Assembly: GCA_002049455.2 (NCBI GenBank)
Contig: KV919054.1
Span: forward strand, 34,860-98,859
Length of the DNA: 64,000 nucleotides
From: Porphyra umbilicalis
Taxonomy: Eukaryota > Rhodophyta > Bangiophyceae > Bangiales > Bangiaceae
Direction: 5' to 3'
The notes under the pieces are model-generated. The model ran no database searches, was not told the DNA's origin, and saw only the letters and a program-made list of their open reading frames with translations. This document shows positions 42,568-54,235 of this stretch, piece after piece. Within the stretch, counting starts at the first letter, position 1. Each line of letters begins with the position of its first letter. The position numbers were made by a program, and so were the translations under genes.

Positions 42568-44726
42568 GAGAGGGGGCGAGGTGCGGCAACCCGGGCCTGA
42601 AGTCGGCGGCCGTCGCGACTTGCTCCGGGGGGCGCGTCGCTCCCGCCCATTGGCATGTATCTGCAGGGGTTTTTGTATAAAGACCCGGAAGCGTTCGAGA
42701 CGACCGAGTTGCCAAACGGGCACGCCGCCCACGCCTCCTCCCCCCGCAACAGCGTGCGCCCGCCGGCCAGCACGCACCCCCCCCGCGCACGACCGCGTCG
42801 AGCACCCCCCCGCCCGCGCCCGCCACCCCCCCCTCCCCCCCCCCTTGCCCGTCAGCCACGCGCCACACGCGACCGCTGTGCACCAGTCGCGCGCGTACGC
42901 GTCGCGCAGCGACGACGCGCCCGCCCCCCCTTCCCCCCCCCCACACGCCACGGGCGTGTAGCACGCGTGGGCGGAGAGGAGGTCGGGCGCACACGCCGCC
43001 GCCGCCGACGCGGCGGCGCCAGCGCCCGCCGCCGCGCCCGACACGCCCACCGCCAGCCCCGCACAGGAGGCAAGGGCCGCGGCGCGGCGCACGCAGGCGC
43101 CGCCCAGCGGCCATGGCAGGGCGGTGAAGGCGGCGAGGGAGAGCGCGCGCCCGGTGCAGCCGACGAGGGAGCCGCCGACGCGGGGGGCGGCGCGGAGGCC
43201 CCCGCCGACGGTGCCGCCGACAAAGGTGGGGAAGAGGCCCCCGCCGCCACGCACGCACGACACGCTCTCCTCGACGTGGAGCTGATGGGGCGGTCTGCCC
43301 AGCCGTCCCCGCCGCCACCCCTCCTCCCGCCATCGTCAGCGGCGAAAGCGTCCTCCCCGCTGCTGCAACCGCCCGAGCGGGCGCTGTCCCGCCACAGCAG
43401 GATCAAAACCACGTTACCCCCTCAGCCGCACGACCGTCGATTCCAGCCTCTTGCACGGATCCGTTGGCCGTTCGCACGCCCAACAGAGGGCCTGCAGAGA
43501 GCCCTGTTTCCGCATTGGAACGTCCATTTCTTGTCGACATTGACAATTATGGCATGGTACCAGAGCTCCCCTCTCGAACAAAGATGGACATGAAAATTCC
43601 GTCCGTGGGTCATACCTGGTACGTGGCGCGGGGGAACCCGCATGGTTTTGTGTAATATGAACAATATTCTTGCGGCATCTTTCTGCAGGGACCGTCAGAC
43701 CTGATAAACTTGAGTTGGCTTCCGACACAAAATCTGGTGTGAGGTGCACGCCACCTGCACAGGAATCTCTCGTGCCTGTGTTAGACTACTGCGAACATGC
43801 ACCAAACGCGTGTCGAGGCATGCAGAAAAGCGCATGGAGTCCTGCAACCTCAGGACACCCACTTGCGCAGATTTTCATCTGGAACCTGCATTTCAGGCTG
43901 CCATTGGGAGGAGTACCAGTCATCCTTCCAAGAAAGGCACGTGTCCCATGGTCGTGAGGCCGGGCATCGCCAAAAAGTGCCTTGGTGTGGACAAAACCTG
44001 GTCAGAACGTGAGAGCTCCTCGTGGTGCTGTGCGGGACGATGAGCGGGGACTGTGTGAGGTGGTGAGAAGCGATCCAGATCGAGCCGATCAGCATTGCTG
44101 GCCGTGCAGGTCTGCAGCTCGAATCTGCTGAGCTTTGGCTGCTTGATGTACAGTTCCAAGCAACACAAGCAAACTAAGGTGCTGGAGTAAGCTAATCACG
44201 ACACCAGGGCATGCCAGAATATGCAAGGTACGACCTGGTTGTGCACAACGTCTGTCCAAATCACCACAGGTCGTGCAACATATCTGCATAGTACAGAGAG
44301 TAACATGCACCAGATCTATCCATTCCACGGAGAATGTGCGCAAATTTCATTCATCGTTTGTGTTGCCGACAGCAAATTTTCTGTTTTTTTTTTTTGCATT
44401 CTCAATGAAATCGTGTACATGAAACCCTTGGTGACAAGACGCAAGGCGATGTGAGGCCCCAAAGCCATGGGTGCCAAAGTTCTAGTCTTGACGATCAAGA
44501 ATGCAGGTACATAAGCTTCCTATAGCACCTCATCGATGCCAGGGCCGCCATAGCCTCTTCGGAAAGCACGGCGGTAGCGACAGTCTGCATGCTTCTGGGT
44601 GATAAAATCAGTCCCTACGAGGCCATTGAGGCCACCTTGCAGAGCGACCTGCAGTGATCCGCACTCGATTTCTCCCGGAATGCGCGATTTGGAGTAACGT
44701 GGTTTAGACCTTGCTGTGCCGCCGCC
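42568..44726. other. Spacer downstream of the SMP gene, no gene called
   Basis: 42720-43340 is extremely C-rich and open in all frames. One minus-strand frame (from 43263) has an Ala/Gly/Val-rich, partly hydrophobic N-terminus (GGLFPTFVGGTVGGGLRAAP) that could be a small membrane protein, but there is no family match I trust. 43400-44726 is ordinary-composition DNA with short ORFs only. Confidence 0.3.
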
Positions 44727-45414
44727 CACCCCTGGTTAAGGGCGGACATCTGGGTTGGACACGTTTCACTTTATTCCGACACCACGTGGTATTTGGTCTC
44801 AACGGAAGGCGACACAGCCCGCTCCTGCGGGGTTGCGAATGACCCCGTTTCAGCACAACTTCAGCACGCGTACTTTTTGCCGAGGACAGGTCACCTGCAG
44901 TCTACAGGTCACCTAGTATGTGGGACCATCGTCGGGACCATAGTACTCTTCCTTATTTTTGTCGTGCTGACATATATACTTTTTGTCCCCCCTCTTTGCT
45001 TTCTTGGTTACAGTCTTAACACCTCTGTCCGGGTTCAGCTTGTTCTTCGTGGTGATGGGCCTGCCTACATGTGCCTTGGATGTGAGGATGTTTTCCTACG
45101 TCCAGGGACTCGGGCGGACGAATGGCGGTCAGCCGTGCGGTGTGGCATGGTCGGCGACACGACAGCGCGGGACTTTGAGCGTCAGCCGCGGTTTGCCGAA
45201 GGCTTTTCAGAGTACCAGTGAGAAATCGTGGCTCGGATGGCGCGCTGAGCCACTTTTCAAGCGGGTTGGGTGACGAGAGGTCCACAAATCGCCGTTGGCA
45301 GCCACGAGCGCGTGACACGGTTCGGAAGCTGTCAGATATGCAAAATATTTCGTGTCCACCAATGAGAGCCCGAGAACCGCTTGTGTCCGCTTCTGAGGAT
45401 CTTAACTAGGGGTG
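44727..45414 (+). mobile_element. CAC-terminus transposon, 688-bp deletion derivative
   Basis: The left end is CACCCCTGGTTAAGGGCGG, then CATCTGGGTTGGACACGT. The right end (inverse) is CACCCCTAGTTAAG. Flanks CCGCCGCC and CGCCGTCG are similar but not an exact duplication. The interior keeps only the 5' coding part of the family. Confidence 0.7.
45046..45221 (+). pseudogene. Orphan CxxC-finger fragment of the transposase
   Basis: The frame reads AYMCLGCEDVFLRPGTRADE, then WRSAVRCGMVGD, before a stop at 45219-45221. It aligns with KCVGCDSLFLKQSTGMAHWR in the copy at 50.3 kb and CVSCTSLFLKPDGGADLWRQ in the copy at 23.3 kb. Only this N-terminal finger module survives; the core is deleted. Confidence 0.65.
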
Positions 45415-47109
45415 CGCCGTCGCCGATGGCGCTCGCCCGACTCGTGCGTGGCACGCATCGTCAGAACAGTGGGCACTTGAACGGGAGCCTGAACGGAAGT
45501 CCCGTTCAAGAAGCCCTTGAACGGGAGGTTTCTCGTCCAGCGCAGTGCACCTCGTTGCTGGATCCACCACGAGCCCGTTTTTCCCTCGCATTCCTCGTAA
45601 ACGCTCGTTGAAAATGGGTGTTTCCTCGCACGCTAAGAGTGTTTGCTCGTATCCCGTCCAAAAAAATCGTTCAGGCGTGTTGGCGACATGATTAGGACGT
45701 CATTACGAGCGTTATGAAGTCCGTTCAAATGCTTACAAGTGCGACTTAATGCGCTAAACGGGTGCCTTGTTCAATACGACAGCAGAGCCGATTACGACAA
45801 GAAATACGCAAAAGGACACCCCGCTCCCCCAACCCGTCGCACCAATGCTTCTGTCTGTTCTCATGGAAGCAGCCACTGCAAGAGCTGGCGGTTACCGTGC
45901 GCGGCGGGCTGTCGGCGGGGGCAGCCCCGCGGTGTTTGTCGAAAGGATACAGCAAGGGAGCCCTGCGGTGGTGGCGGCGGGCAGGGAGACGGCGGGGTCA
46001 GCCCCGTGGTGGTGCTAGTAGGCCGTACACGGCGGGGGGAGCCCGGAGGTGGTGGCGGTGGGCAGGGTGACGGCGGGGGCAACCCTGCAGTGGTGCTGGG
46101 CAGGGTTTCGACGGTAGTTAGGTAGGGCCCTTGGGCGTTGAGGTGACGAGTCCCACCCTGTTGTCAATCGAGGGTGGTGGTGGTCAAAGTGTAGTTGCCT
46201 ACTCCCTCTGTCCTACTCCCTGGGCTCGCACCCCCTGCTTATCTACCCCCAGCGCCGCCCAGGCGGGGTGCTCCGACCCCGTCCAGGGGCCGCCTTGGCC
46301 CACAGGCACCGCGTGCGCCCCAAACGTCCACACCTCAAGCTCTCCCGGCTGCCGCACCCAGGGCGGCCGCCTGCCCACGTCGCCCGCTGCTCTCTTCCCT
46401 TGGCACCCCGCTCTCACGGAGCCGACAGGGGCTGCTCATCAGCAGCGCCACTGGGACGACTGTCCTGACTGTCTCTGCCCCGCGCGCAAGCCCACCGGCT
46501 CCAACTCGCGGTGCCCGTGCCCGAGCCCACCGGCTCCCGCGCGACAGTGTCCGTTGGCGACGTGGCGGACGCTCGCCGCGTCCACCCGCCCTTGAATTCG
46601 ATCCCGAGTGCCCGGGCCTTGTCAAGTCCGGCCGATCGCCCAAGTCCAGGGCGACGACCAATTCCTCAGTTTCCAACACACCCGCGTATCTCGCCGCTTT
46701 CCGACGACGCCAAGTGGGGCGGACTGTCACGGCGACGTTGCCGGTGGTAGCAGAGAGCGAAGGGGGGGGTGGAGCATACGAGGGGGGCGAAGGGCGGGGG
46801 ACAAGCGTCAAGGGCGGCAGCGGGGCGGCGGCGGGGGTACTGTGGCCGCGTGGGAGGTGGCCAGTGTCGAGGGCGGCCGCGGAGGAGGCGGCGATGCGGC
46901 GGGCAGGCGCAGCAGCGGGCAACCAGCGCCAAGTCGACGGACCCGCTGAGTGATGCGGATCGTGTCGCATCACCCCGGGATGGGGCGCGTCCGTGAGCCG
47001 CTTTTTCCGCACGGGATGCACAGTTCTTTGGCACTCCTCGAAGAACTTGGTGAAATGGGCAATCGCAATACCGCAACCATTCTCCATCGCTGTTCACTGA
47101 AGGTCAGAT
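45415..47109. other. Spacer with inverted-repeat arm and minisatellite
   Basis: 45478-45600 is the left arm of an inverted repeat whose right arm is at about 49190-49330 (shared core GCAGTGCACCTCGTTGCTGG). 45955-46115 contains about three diverged copies of a GGTGGTGGCGGYGGGCAGGG unit. 46195-46970 is GC-rich and open on both strands without protein resemblance. Confidence 0.5.
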
Positions 47110-48804
47110 GTGGCGCCTTACTATAGAATCCTCAGCTAATTACGTTTTGAGTTAGACACGCAGTTTGAAGAGAGCTCAGCGAGCTCTGTCGAGAGCAGGC
47201 CTCACCAGGAGTATTTCGGGAAGGGTATCACTCGAGTATATTTTTCGGGTATATACTCATACTCGCGGGATTTTTCGGTCCTTCCCCAATACCCATACTC
47301 GGTGAATGGGCAGTGGTCAGATACCCGCGAAACCTGACGTCCAAGGGTATCAAGAGTGTGACTCGTACTCTCGATTCTGGAAAATTCGACACTCTTGACG
47401 GTGAATTGACCGGATACTCCCACATCAAATCGATGCCTGGCAATCTGAGCAGAGGCAGAGCGTGCGATTCGGGGCAACATCACGCATCTGCATGCGTGCG
47501 AAGCGAGTGACAGCCCACCATCCACCCTCTTGCGCTCTTAGGCGTCCGTCATCCTTCTCTGCTCTCCCCGTTCCTCCGCCCCGATCTTCATCCTCGCCCA
47601 CCACGCGGCGCGGCGGCGGTCACCTTCCCAACCCTCCCGTTCGTCTCGCCTTTCGCGAGCCTCTCGCTCGCTCCTTGCACTTCCACAGATAGTTCCAATC
47701 GGTCCTTGGGGGGGACGCATTCGACATTGCCTGTAGCCCTGATAGCCGCCCGGTCAGACCCAGTGACAATGCTCGTTCGGGCCGAGGAGCCAACGGAGGT
47801 CCGGCACCACGACGACATCAGCCGCTTAACGAATAAATTGGTATCAAAACTACAACGTTAGCTACACGAAGGAAATATGCATTCCTGTGAAAGGTATACG
47901 CATACCCGCGCCTCGGAACGACATTGAATACCGACGTCCCAAAACTTCAAGGGTATGTACTCTTGATACCCGCTCTGTCAGGTTTGAGCGATACTCATAC
48001 TCGGACGTCTAAAATCCGGCTCATTCCAGGCACGTGCGTGCAATACCCTGGCCTTCAGGGCGGTGGCGCGCTTGGCGACGCATCGACACCGGGCACGCCG
48101 GCCGACTCCATAGCCGCGAGCGCGCATGGGGGCACGCACAGCCACGTTGCCGTGGCGGGGGAAACGTGGGGCGGGGAAAAGGGTGCCGCTGCCGGCACCG
48201 CAACGGCGGCGGCTCGCCGGCGTCGCGCGACGCCGACGGGAGGGGCCTTCACTCCGCCGCGCAGCGCACCTCTAAACGCGCCGCTAGATGGCAGGCCGAC
48301 GGGCCGCCGCAACAGAAGCCGGTGCGCAGGCACGATCACCCGCGGGTCATCGCGGGCGCGTTCAACCCCCGTAGTCGCTGCGCGCGGTCGCCGCGCCCAA
48401 CTCGGGGCGGTGGGGGGTGATAGGGGGGCAGGCACCGTCCGGGCCCTGTGACCCTTGTGGCAGGACAGTCCTTCTCAGCCACGTAACTCTATTCGCTTTT
48501 AGCGTCATCGCGACCCTTCCAACGTCGACACGCCCTCAGATCCCTGAGGACACGAATGCAGACTGCCACCTCTGAAACGGAGAGCAAGTCCCGTGAGCTA
48601 AGTATATGTGTGCATCACTACACTTTGAGAGCACCCTGTCCTAAAGGCCAGGGAACTGTCAGCCAATACTCGGTGGCTGAATCCGAGCCACATACCGTAC
48701 TCGTGGCTGAAACTGATACCCTTGGTGAGGCCTGGTCGAGAGGTGTGGAGAAAACAGGGTGGTTGGTTGAGTAACTAGATGAGGATTCTATAGTAAGGCG
48801 CCAC
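47110..48804. mobile_element. GTGGCGC-family element, 1.7 kb, 4-bp TSD
   Basis: Inverted ends GTGGCGCCTTACTATAG continuing AATCCTCA[GT]CTA[AG]TTAC, about 37 bp with two mismatches. Flanked by AGAT on both sides (47106-47109 and 48805-48808). Termini are shared with the 339-bp MITE at 19663-20001. Inside are GGGTATCA/GAGTATGAGTA words in inverse clusters at 47205-47400 and 47890-48055. No transposase was recognised. Confidence 0.85.
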
Positions 48805-48808
48805 AGAT

Positions 48809-49712
48809 GTCGATCAGGTGGATGGCAATAACTATCGTCAACTCGCACGCACGAAGAAGCTAAGTTCAAAAACCGGCACTTGCGCAGCACCTTGATGCCC
48901 CGTATGCGACTTAATACACACGCCTCGAGCACGGTCTCCTAATGCAGCGTGCAGAATTCTCGTAACCACCTCGGTGGGAAGCAGGGAGAGCTCGTACGCA
49001 CTTGTTGAGCATATGCATACGTTGGCATCCGGGTATTCACACCATGGTGCTCTACACCACAGGAGGCATTCTCAGAGACGCTTCTGATGCTTCAAAAAAG
49101 TCGGTCCAAAATGCCCGGATGTGAATGTATACATGTTTTAACGAGTTTTTGACAAGAAAAACGCTCCACAGAGGTCATTACGAGGGGTCGTGCAAGAATC
49201 GTGCGAGCAATTCGAGTGAAAAACGAGCTCGTGGTGGATCCAGCAACGAGGTGCACTGCGCAGGCGTCTGTGCTGTGACAAAGCCCTGAACGGGAGGAGT
49301 TCCCTTTCAGGGCAGCTTTTCCAGGCCCTGAACCATCTCGTGGCTGATCCCCAGGTCATGCGAAACTGTCGCACTAATCCAAGACAATTCCCTGGCCTTG
49401 AGGAAAGGGTGCTCTCAAAGTGTAGAGATGCACACATATACTTGCATCACGGAACTTGCTCTGCGCTTCAGAGGTGACAGTTTGCATTCGTGTCCTCAAG
49501 GATCTACAGGTAATTGTGCCCCGGGAAACATCTGGCCCCATCGATTAGACCAGATTAACTAAAAAGTGCTTCACAGACGTTGCCCGGGCACATTATCATC
49601 ACCTGGGGGGAAGCCACCTTTTCCCGGCCCGACCGGTCTATCTCTGAGTAAAATTCGGGAATAAGCTTAGAAGGAGGACTTCTCAGGTGGACTGGCGGCC
49701 GGCAAACACACC
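48809..49712. repeat. Spacer holding the right arms of two inverted repeats
   Basis: 49190-49330 inversely matches 45478-45600. 49372-49502 inversely matches 48534-48668, which lies inside the GTGGCGC element (about 85-90% identity by eye, shared TATATGTGTGCATC and TTTGAGAGCACCCT). No gene recognised. Confidence 0.6.
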
Positions 49713-52700
49713 CACGCCTAGTCAAGCCGGCTCTTCTGGGTCTGAGACTGACAGTGACCCACTGAAAATGGTGATGCAACGTGCAGAAATCTGAGTGGTC
49801 AAAATCCATTTGGGTCGCGACCCAAATGCGACCCTGCCACAACAGCCTCTCTGACGGGAGTTCGACACAGCTGGGTTTCGATCGGAGTCGTTCGTCTCTC
49901 GTTAACGCAATGGCTTGCATCGCCCTGCCCAGACCGCGCCATCTGTTGGCACCACCAGTCTCCTCACACCCCGCCCCTGCAACCGTGGCCGATCGGAGGT
50001 TCGCAAGGTGGTCGACACGAAGGGTTGCAGAATGTAAGTCACTAATCTGCGTCTTTTTGCGGGAGGTGAGTGTTGTGCACTGCGTGTATGCACGCCTCTA
50101 TGCCCCCCTTGGCGCTGTCTGTTTCATCTGTGCTGCGGATACATATGGCTGACGGTTGCTTGCGTTCCTCCACGCTCCAAATGCTGCTGTGGCCTCGATG
50201 CTGCCCTCGAGTACCTCTATTCCTACAGGGCTACCGCAGAAGACGTCGCCACAGCATTTGACAGGTCTTTGTGGGCTTACAAGTGCGTCGGTTGTGACTC
50301 TCTTTTTCTTAAACAGAGCACCGGCATGGCTCATTGGCGAGCAGAGGCGATACAGAGCCCGCATGGGTCAGCTCGCTGGCGCGTGGCCTGCCTCCCTGTG
50401 TCTGCATGCAGGCGCGGCAGCTGCGATTCTTGCTACTCAAGGCGGAAGCGGGCTGCCAAGAAATCAGCCTCTGATGACCCCGCACCGATTGCTCCGGGAC
50501 TCGAGTTTTCCTCAGACCTGCCCCCGTATGCTAGTAAGCGGGCGCGTCTGCCGTTGCTGGTTTCGACTCCCCACCCTGCAGCAGTCCCGCCGTGCCCTCC
50601 TTGCTCCCTCTCTGCTCTCCCTGCACCTGCAGCAGGGTCTTCGGTCATCCGTAGCAGTGTGGCCGAGTGCCCCTCGTGCGCGTCGGCAAGGCTCGACGCC
50701 GATTCGGCGCGACGCGCTGAGCGTGAGGCCTTGGCGGCAGCCGCTGAGGCCGTTGCACGTGTGCGTCACCTGGAGGCCCACCTCCATGCCAAGTCGATGC
50801 TGGATTCACCCACTCCAAACGTAGAAGTCGGAGGCATGCCGCCCCTCGTCTCACCAGCGGGTCAAGCAAACGCTAATTCAAGGTGCCAGGATTTCATGGA
50901 ATACTTGGTGTCGGGTGGCCTCGGACAGGCGCAGGATGAGCCCATTCTTGGGCGCATTGCGTCGGTGATTTTGCTACGCAGCGACCAAGATGAGATTTGT
51001 CTGCAGCACAAGAACGGGCGGCGACGCGTGTACGTGCGGAAGGTCTCACCTCAGAAGGTGGCTGTAAAAAAAAGCCAACAAAACAAGCGGAGGGCAGCAG
51101 CGCGGCAGCAGCTGGTATCGGCTGGTGCGACCAAGTGGGGAGCAGACGAAATGTCTGGGACCCCTGGTAGCCCCGTTGAGGTCGGCGGTCTGTCCGTGCT
51201 GCAGCAGGTGGGGCTGGTTTTTGAACTGGGCATAAGCTGGTCCACATTCAGCAAGTTGCGCCACGCGCTGGGTGGAAGCAAGAGCGGGCTGGCCAGCCGC
51301 CATATACTGCGCGCTGCAAAGCGGAATCTTGCATCCTCTCCAGCCAAGGAGGTGATGGTCACAAGCACGGGGGCGCATCTGGCAAACTTGGCGCTGGCCG
51401 TGCAGGAGCGCGTTACGGCCCTGTGCGACGCTGGCCAGTTTGTGGAGCGTTTCGTGTACGGCCCCGACCACGAGCCCCTACGAGCCGAGGACGCCACCGT
51501 CCCCAATGACTTTGATCCTGGGGCGTGGGGCGGCCGCCCTCCCTCAACGGTCCCTGACGTACACATCACGGTCGGACTGGACAAGGGCGGTGACCCGGGC
51601 TCCGAAAAAAGCGTGGTCACTATTATCAACCAAGAGCGGCCCAACAACTCAGCAACACTATCCTTGCAGCTCTGTGCCCGTGCGACAAGGACCACTATCC
51701 GCAGGTGTCAGCCATGATGGCGACACACATGCCATGCATCGAGGAGTTGCTGGGCAGGGGACTGGACGTGCGTGGCGAACGTCGGCCTGTGCGCTTGATT
51801 CTGTCGGGCGACTACGAGTCCCAGACGACGGTCGTTGGACACAAAGGCCCCAATGCCACCATGCCATGCTATCAGTGCAAGAGCACGAAGGCTCCGAGCA
51901 TCGCTCACGCTGCCCTTGACGCGAAGTACGGGACGCTACAAGATGTGTTGGGGCCATGGCACTTGCGCGATGCTGATCAATACGCACATTGCGTCGAGGA
52001 CGTGGCCAATCTGGGCCAGCCCGACCACCTTTCGGTGACACGGGCGCCGCTGGTATCCCCCCAACCGCGTCAAATTGTTCCAATTCCCGTTCATCTCACC
52101 CTTGGGATCAATTCCTGGGAGTTGCGGCTGGCCGTGGAGGTCGTGATCCTGTGTTGCGGCCACCGCGCGGGGTCTGCCTTCGCACATGAGCTCGCCGAAC
52201 TGCTACATGAGGAAGTGCATGTGCACCCCGTGCCCTACCATGGTGGCCTCTTCATTGGGAGAGACTGCATCGCAATTGGTGAGCACAGCGATGCGGTGTG
52301 CGCGGCGCTCGAGGGGAAACTCTCTGGGAATAAAGGGGAGGACGCCGCGGTCAGCAGGCGCTTTCTCCACGCGTACAAAACCGCGTGGGGTCTGTGGAAC
52401 CGGAGTCGGAAGGTCCTCAACAGCGCGAGCATCGTGGCAGCCGGTGATGCTGCCGCGTTCCGGGCTGACGTGGCGGCATTTGTGTCGGGCCTGAAGGGCT
52501 CGTTTTCGTGGCTCAATGTGTCTCCGAAGCTGCACCTCTTGCTAGCGCACGCCCCAGATTTCTGAGATGAGTTTGGCAGCATTGGCTTGTATGGGGAGCA
52601 GGGCTTGGAGGCATGGCACGGCCGGTACACCCAGACGGCACGGCTGTATCCGGGCGAGTCGGACCTAGCGTCTGCCGCTGCCTTCGTGCGCGCCATGGCG

Positions 52701-53348
52701 CTCGCTGGCGATGCAAGCCCGGCCGTGATGGGCCGGTCTGCCCATAAGCGGTCGTCCGCCAAGAAGGGGGCGCACTTAGCGACAAAGGCGGGCGACAAGC
52801 GGTTACGTGCAGACAAGCCAGTGGTGCCCGTCTGCAACGAGACGCGGGAGAAGGCCGCGGGCGAGCGGGCTACGTAGGCGGATAAGGTGTTTGCTGTGGC
52901 GGCTCAGACCGTCGCCACGTACGAGGGTCGTCTACGAGAGCACTCCCGGTGACCAAGTGCCATTGTTTTGCCCTGTGTTTTCATGGTAGTTGCAGTGGGG
53001 AGGATGTATAGCAGCCAGACTGGCTGAGGTCCTGTGGTTTGGCGGCTAGGGCAGTCGTCCTTCATGAGCTTCTCTCCGTGGAAAAAGGGGCGGATCGGTG
53101 TCGATTCTCCGAGGTACAGATCCCTGCAAGGAACCCCCCCCCCCCCCTTGAGGCCTCACTGGTGCGGTTGACCTGCTCCACGTTGCGATTTTGAAGAAAG
53201 GAGACGGGTTTGGCGCGGAATGTGAGGACAGGCTGACAATTTTGGAACTGACCAATGGTTGATTGCATTTGAACCGAGAAGCCAATGGTACGTCGCCGTT
53301 TCTGTCGCGACCCAGAAAAGCCGGTACACTGCGTCTTGACTAGGCGTG
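49713..53348 (+). mobile_element. CAC-terminus transposon, nearly complete copy
   Basis: 3636 bp. The left end is CACGCCTAGTCAAGCCGG then CTCTTCTGGGTCTGAGAC; the right end inversely is CACGCCTAGTCAAGACGC then CGGCTTTTCTGGGTCGCGAC. A clear target duplication is not present (ACACC left, CGCGG right). It encodes the large CxxC-finger, RAG1/Transib-like protein described at 50229. A G/C homopolymer stands at 53130-53148. Related copies are at 20006-23842 and 44727-45414. Confidence 0.75.
50229..52877 (+). pseudogene. RAG1/Transib-like transposase, one frameshift and one stop from intact
   Basis: The coding sequence starts after a likely splice acceptor (CTACAG, ending 50228). In order: a CxxC finger (CVGCDSLFLK...WR) with more Cys near CRRGSCDSC; a Ser/Pro/Ala linker with an Ala/Glu-rich helix (about 50690-50800); and a core with VGLDKGGDPG, then after a 1-nt frameshift near 51655 ALCPCDKDHY, VRLILSGDYES, GHKGPNATMPCYQC, YHGGLFIGRD, PKLHLLLAHAPDF, a TGA (52563), and FGSIGLYGEQGLEAWHG. 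Candidate acidic residues are D in GLDKGG, D in SGDYES and E in GEQGLEA. A CxxC just after the second Asp and H-x-L-x2-H-A...GSIG...E near the end follow the RAG1/Transib order. I do not recognise a named family. Confidence 0.65.
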
Positions 53349-53442
53349 CGCGGGGTGCACCCCGCATCTGGCTCAACAACTATCCGTTTGCGGTCCCCGG
53401 CTTTTGAAAAAGGTGCAACCTGCCACCTCAGCATGCGCCGAC

Positions 53443-54235
53443 CTGCCACCACCCCGCCAGCCCCGACCACCCCGCCCCCACCGAACGGCGGCCACCCCGC
53501 CCCCACCGACCGGCCGCCATCCCGTCCCCACCGAACGGCGGCCACCCCACCCCTACGGACCGGCGGCCACCCCGCCCCTACCGACCGGCGGCCACCCCAC
53601 CCCCACCGACCGGCGGCCACTCCGCCCCTACCGGCCTACTGCCACCCCGCCTTCACCGACGTGCTGCCATGTCGCCTGCCCCGACCTGGTGTCACCCCGC
53701 CGCGGCCGACCTGCGATCTTATCGACCCCACCGACCTGCCGCCACCCCGCCATCGCCGACCTGTCGGGACGCCGCCTTTGCCTACCTGCCGCCGCCCCGC
53801 CCCGCCCCCTCCGACCTGCCACCACGCCGCCAGCGCCGACCTGCCGCCACCCCGCCATCGCCGACCTGTCGGGACGCCGCCATTGCCTACCAGCCGCCGC
53901 CCCGCCCCCTCCGACCTACCACCTCCGCGCCATCGCCTGCCTGCCGTCACCACGCTCCCACCGACCTACCACCACCCCGCCATCATCAGCCTGAGGCCAC
54001 CTCGCAATCGCCTGCCTGCCGCCACCCCGATGCTGTCGACCTGTCACCGCTCCGCCATCTCCAAGCTGCCACCACCTCGCCCGCTCCGACCTGCCGCCAC
54101 CCTGCCGTCGCCAACCTGCCGCCAACTCGCTGTCGCAGATGTGCCGCCACCCCGTCTCGACAGACCTGTCGCCACCACACCGCTGCCGACCGACCTGCCA
54201 AAACCCCACTGCCGCCGACCGGCCGCGACGACCTG
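53443..54235. repeat. Minisatellite of CCGACCTGCCGCCACCCCGC-type units
   Basis: About 30 degenerate units of 21-27 bp, alternating ACCGGCGGCCACCCC-like and ACCTGCCGCCACCCC-like forms, with the register kept so that Pro-rich plus-strand and Gly-rich minus-strand ORFs stay open. The same unit is amplified at 62955-63530. Starts about 95 bp after the transposon end. Not coding in my view. Confidence 0.85.

Noticed and set aside
40083..42773. 896-codon and 682-codon minus-strand ORFs over the SMP gene
   Set aside because: They are antisense to a well-supported plus-strand gene and read as Arg/Gly/Ala/Pro runs, the expected shadow of GC-rich codons.
42852..43412. Minus-strand membrane-protein gene downstream of the SMP gene
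   Set aside because: Only one of three open frames looks hydrophobic and the DNA is extremely C-rich; no family match and no splice or start support.
47205..48055. Nested hAT with CCAGG termini inside the GTGGCGC element
   Set aside because: Terminal match is short and the flanks (GGCCTCAC and GCCTTCAG) are not a clean 8-bp duplication.
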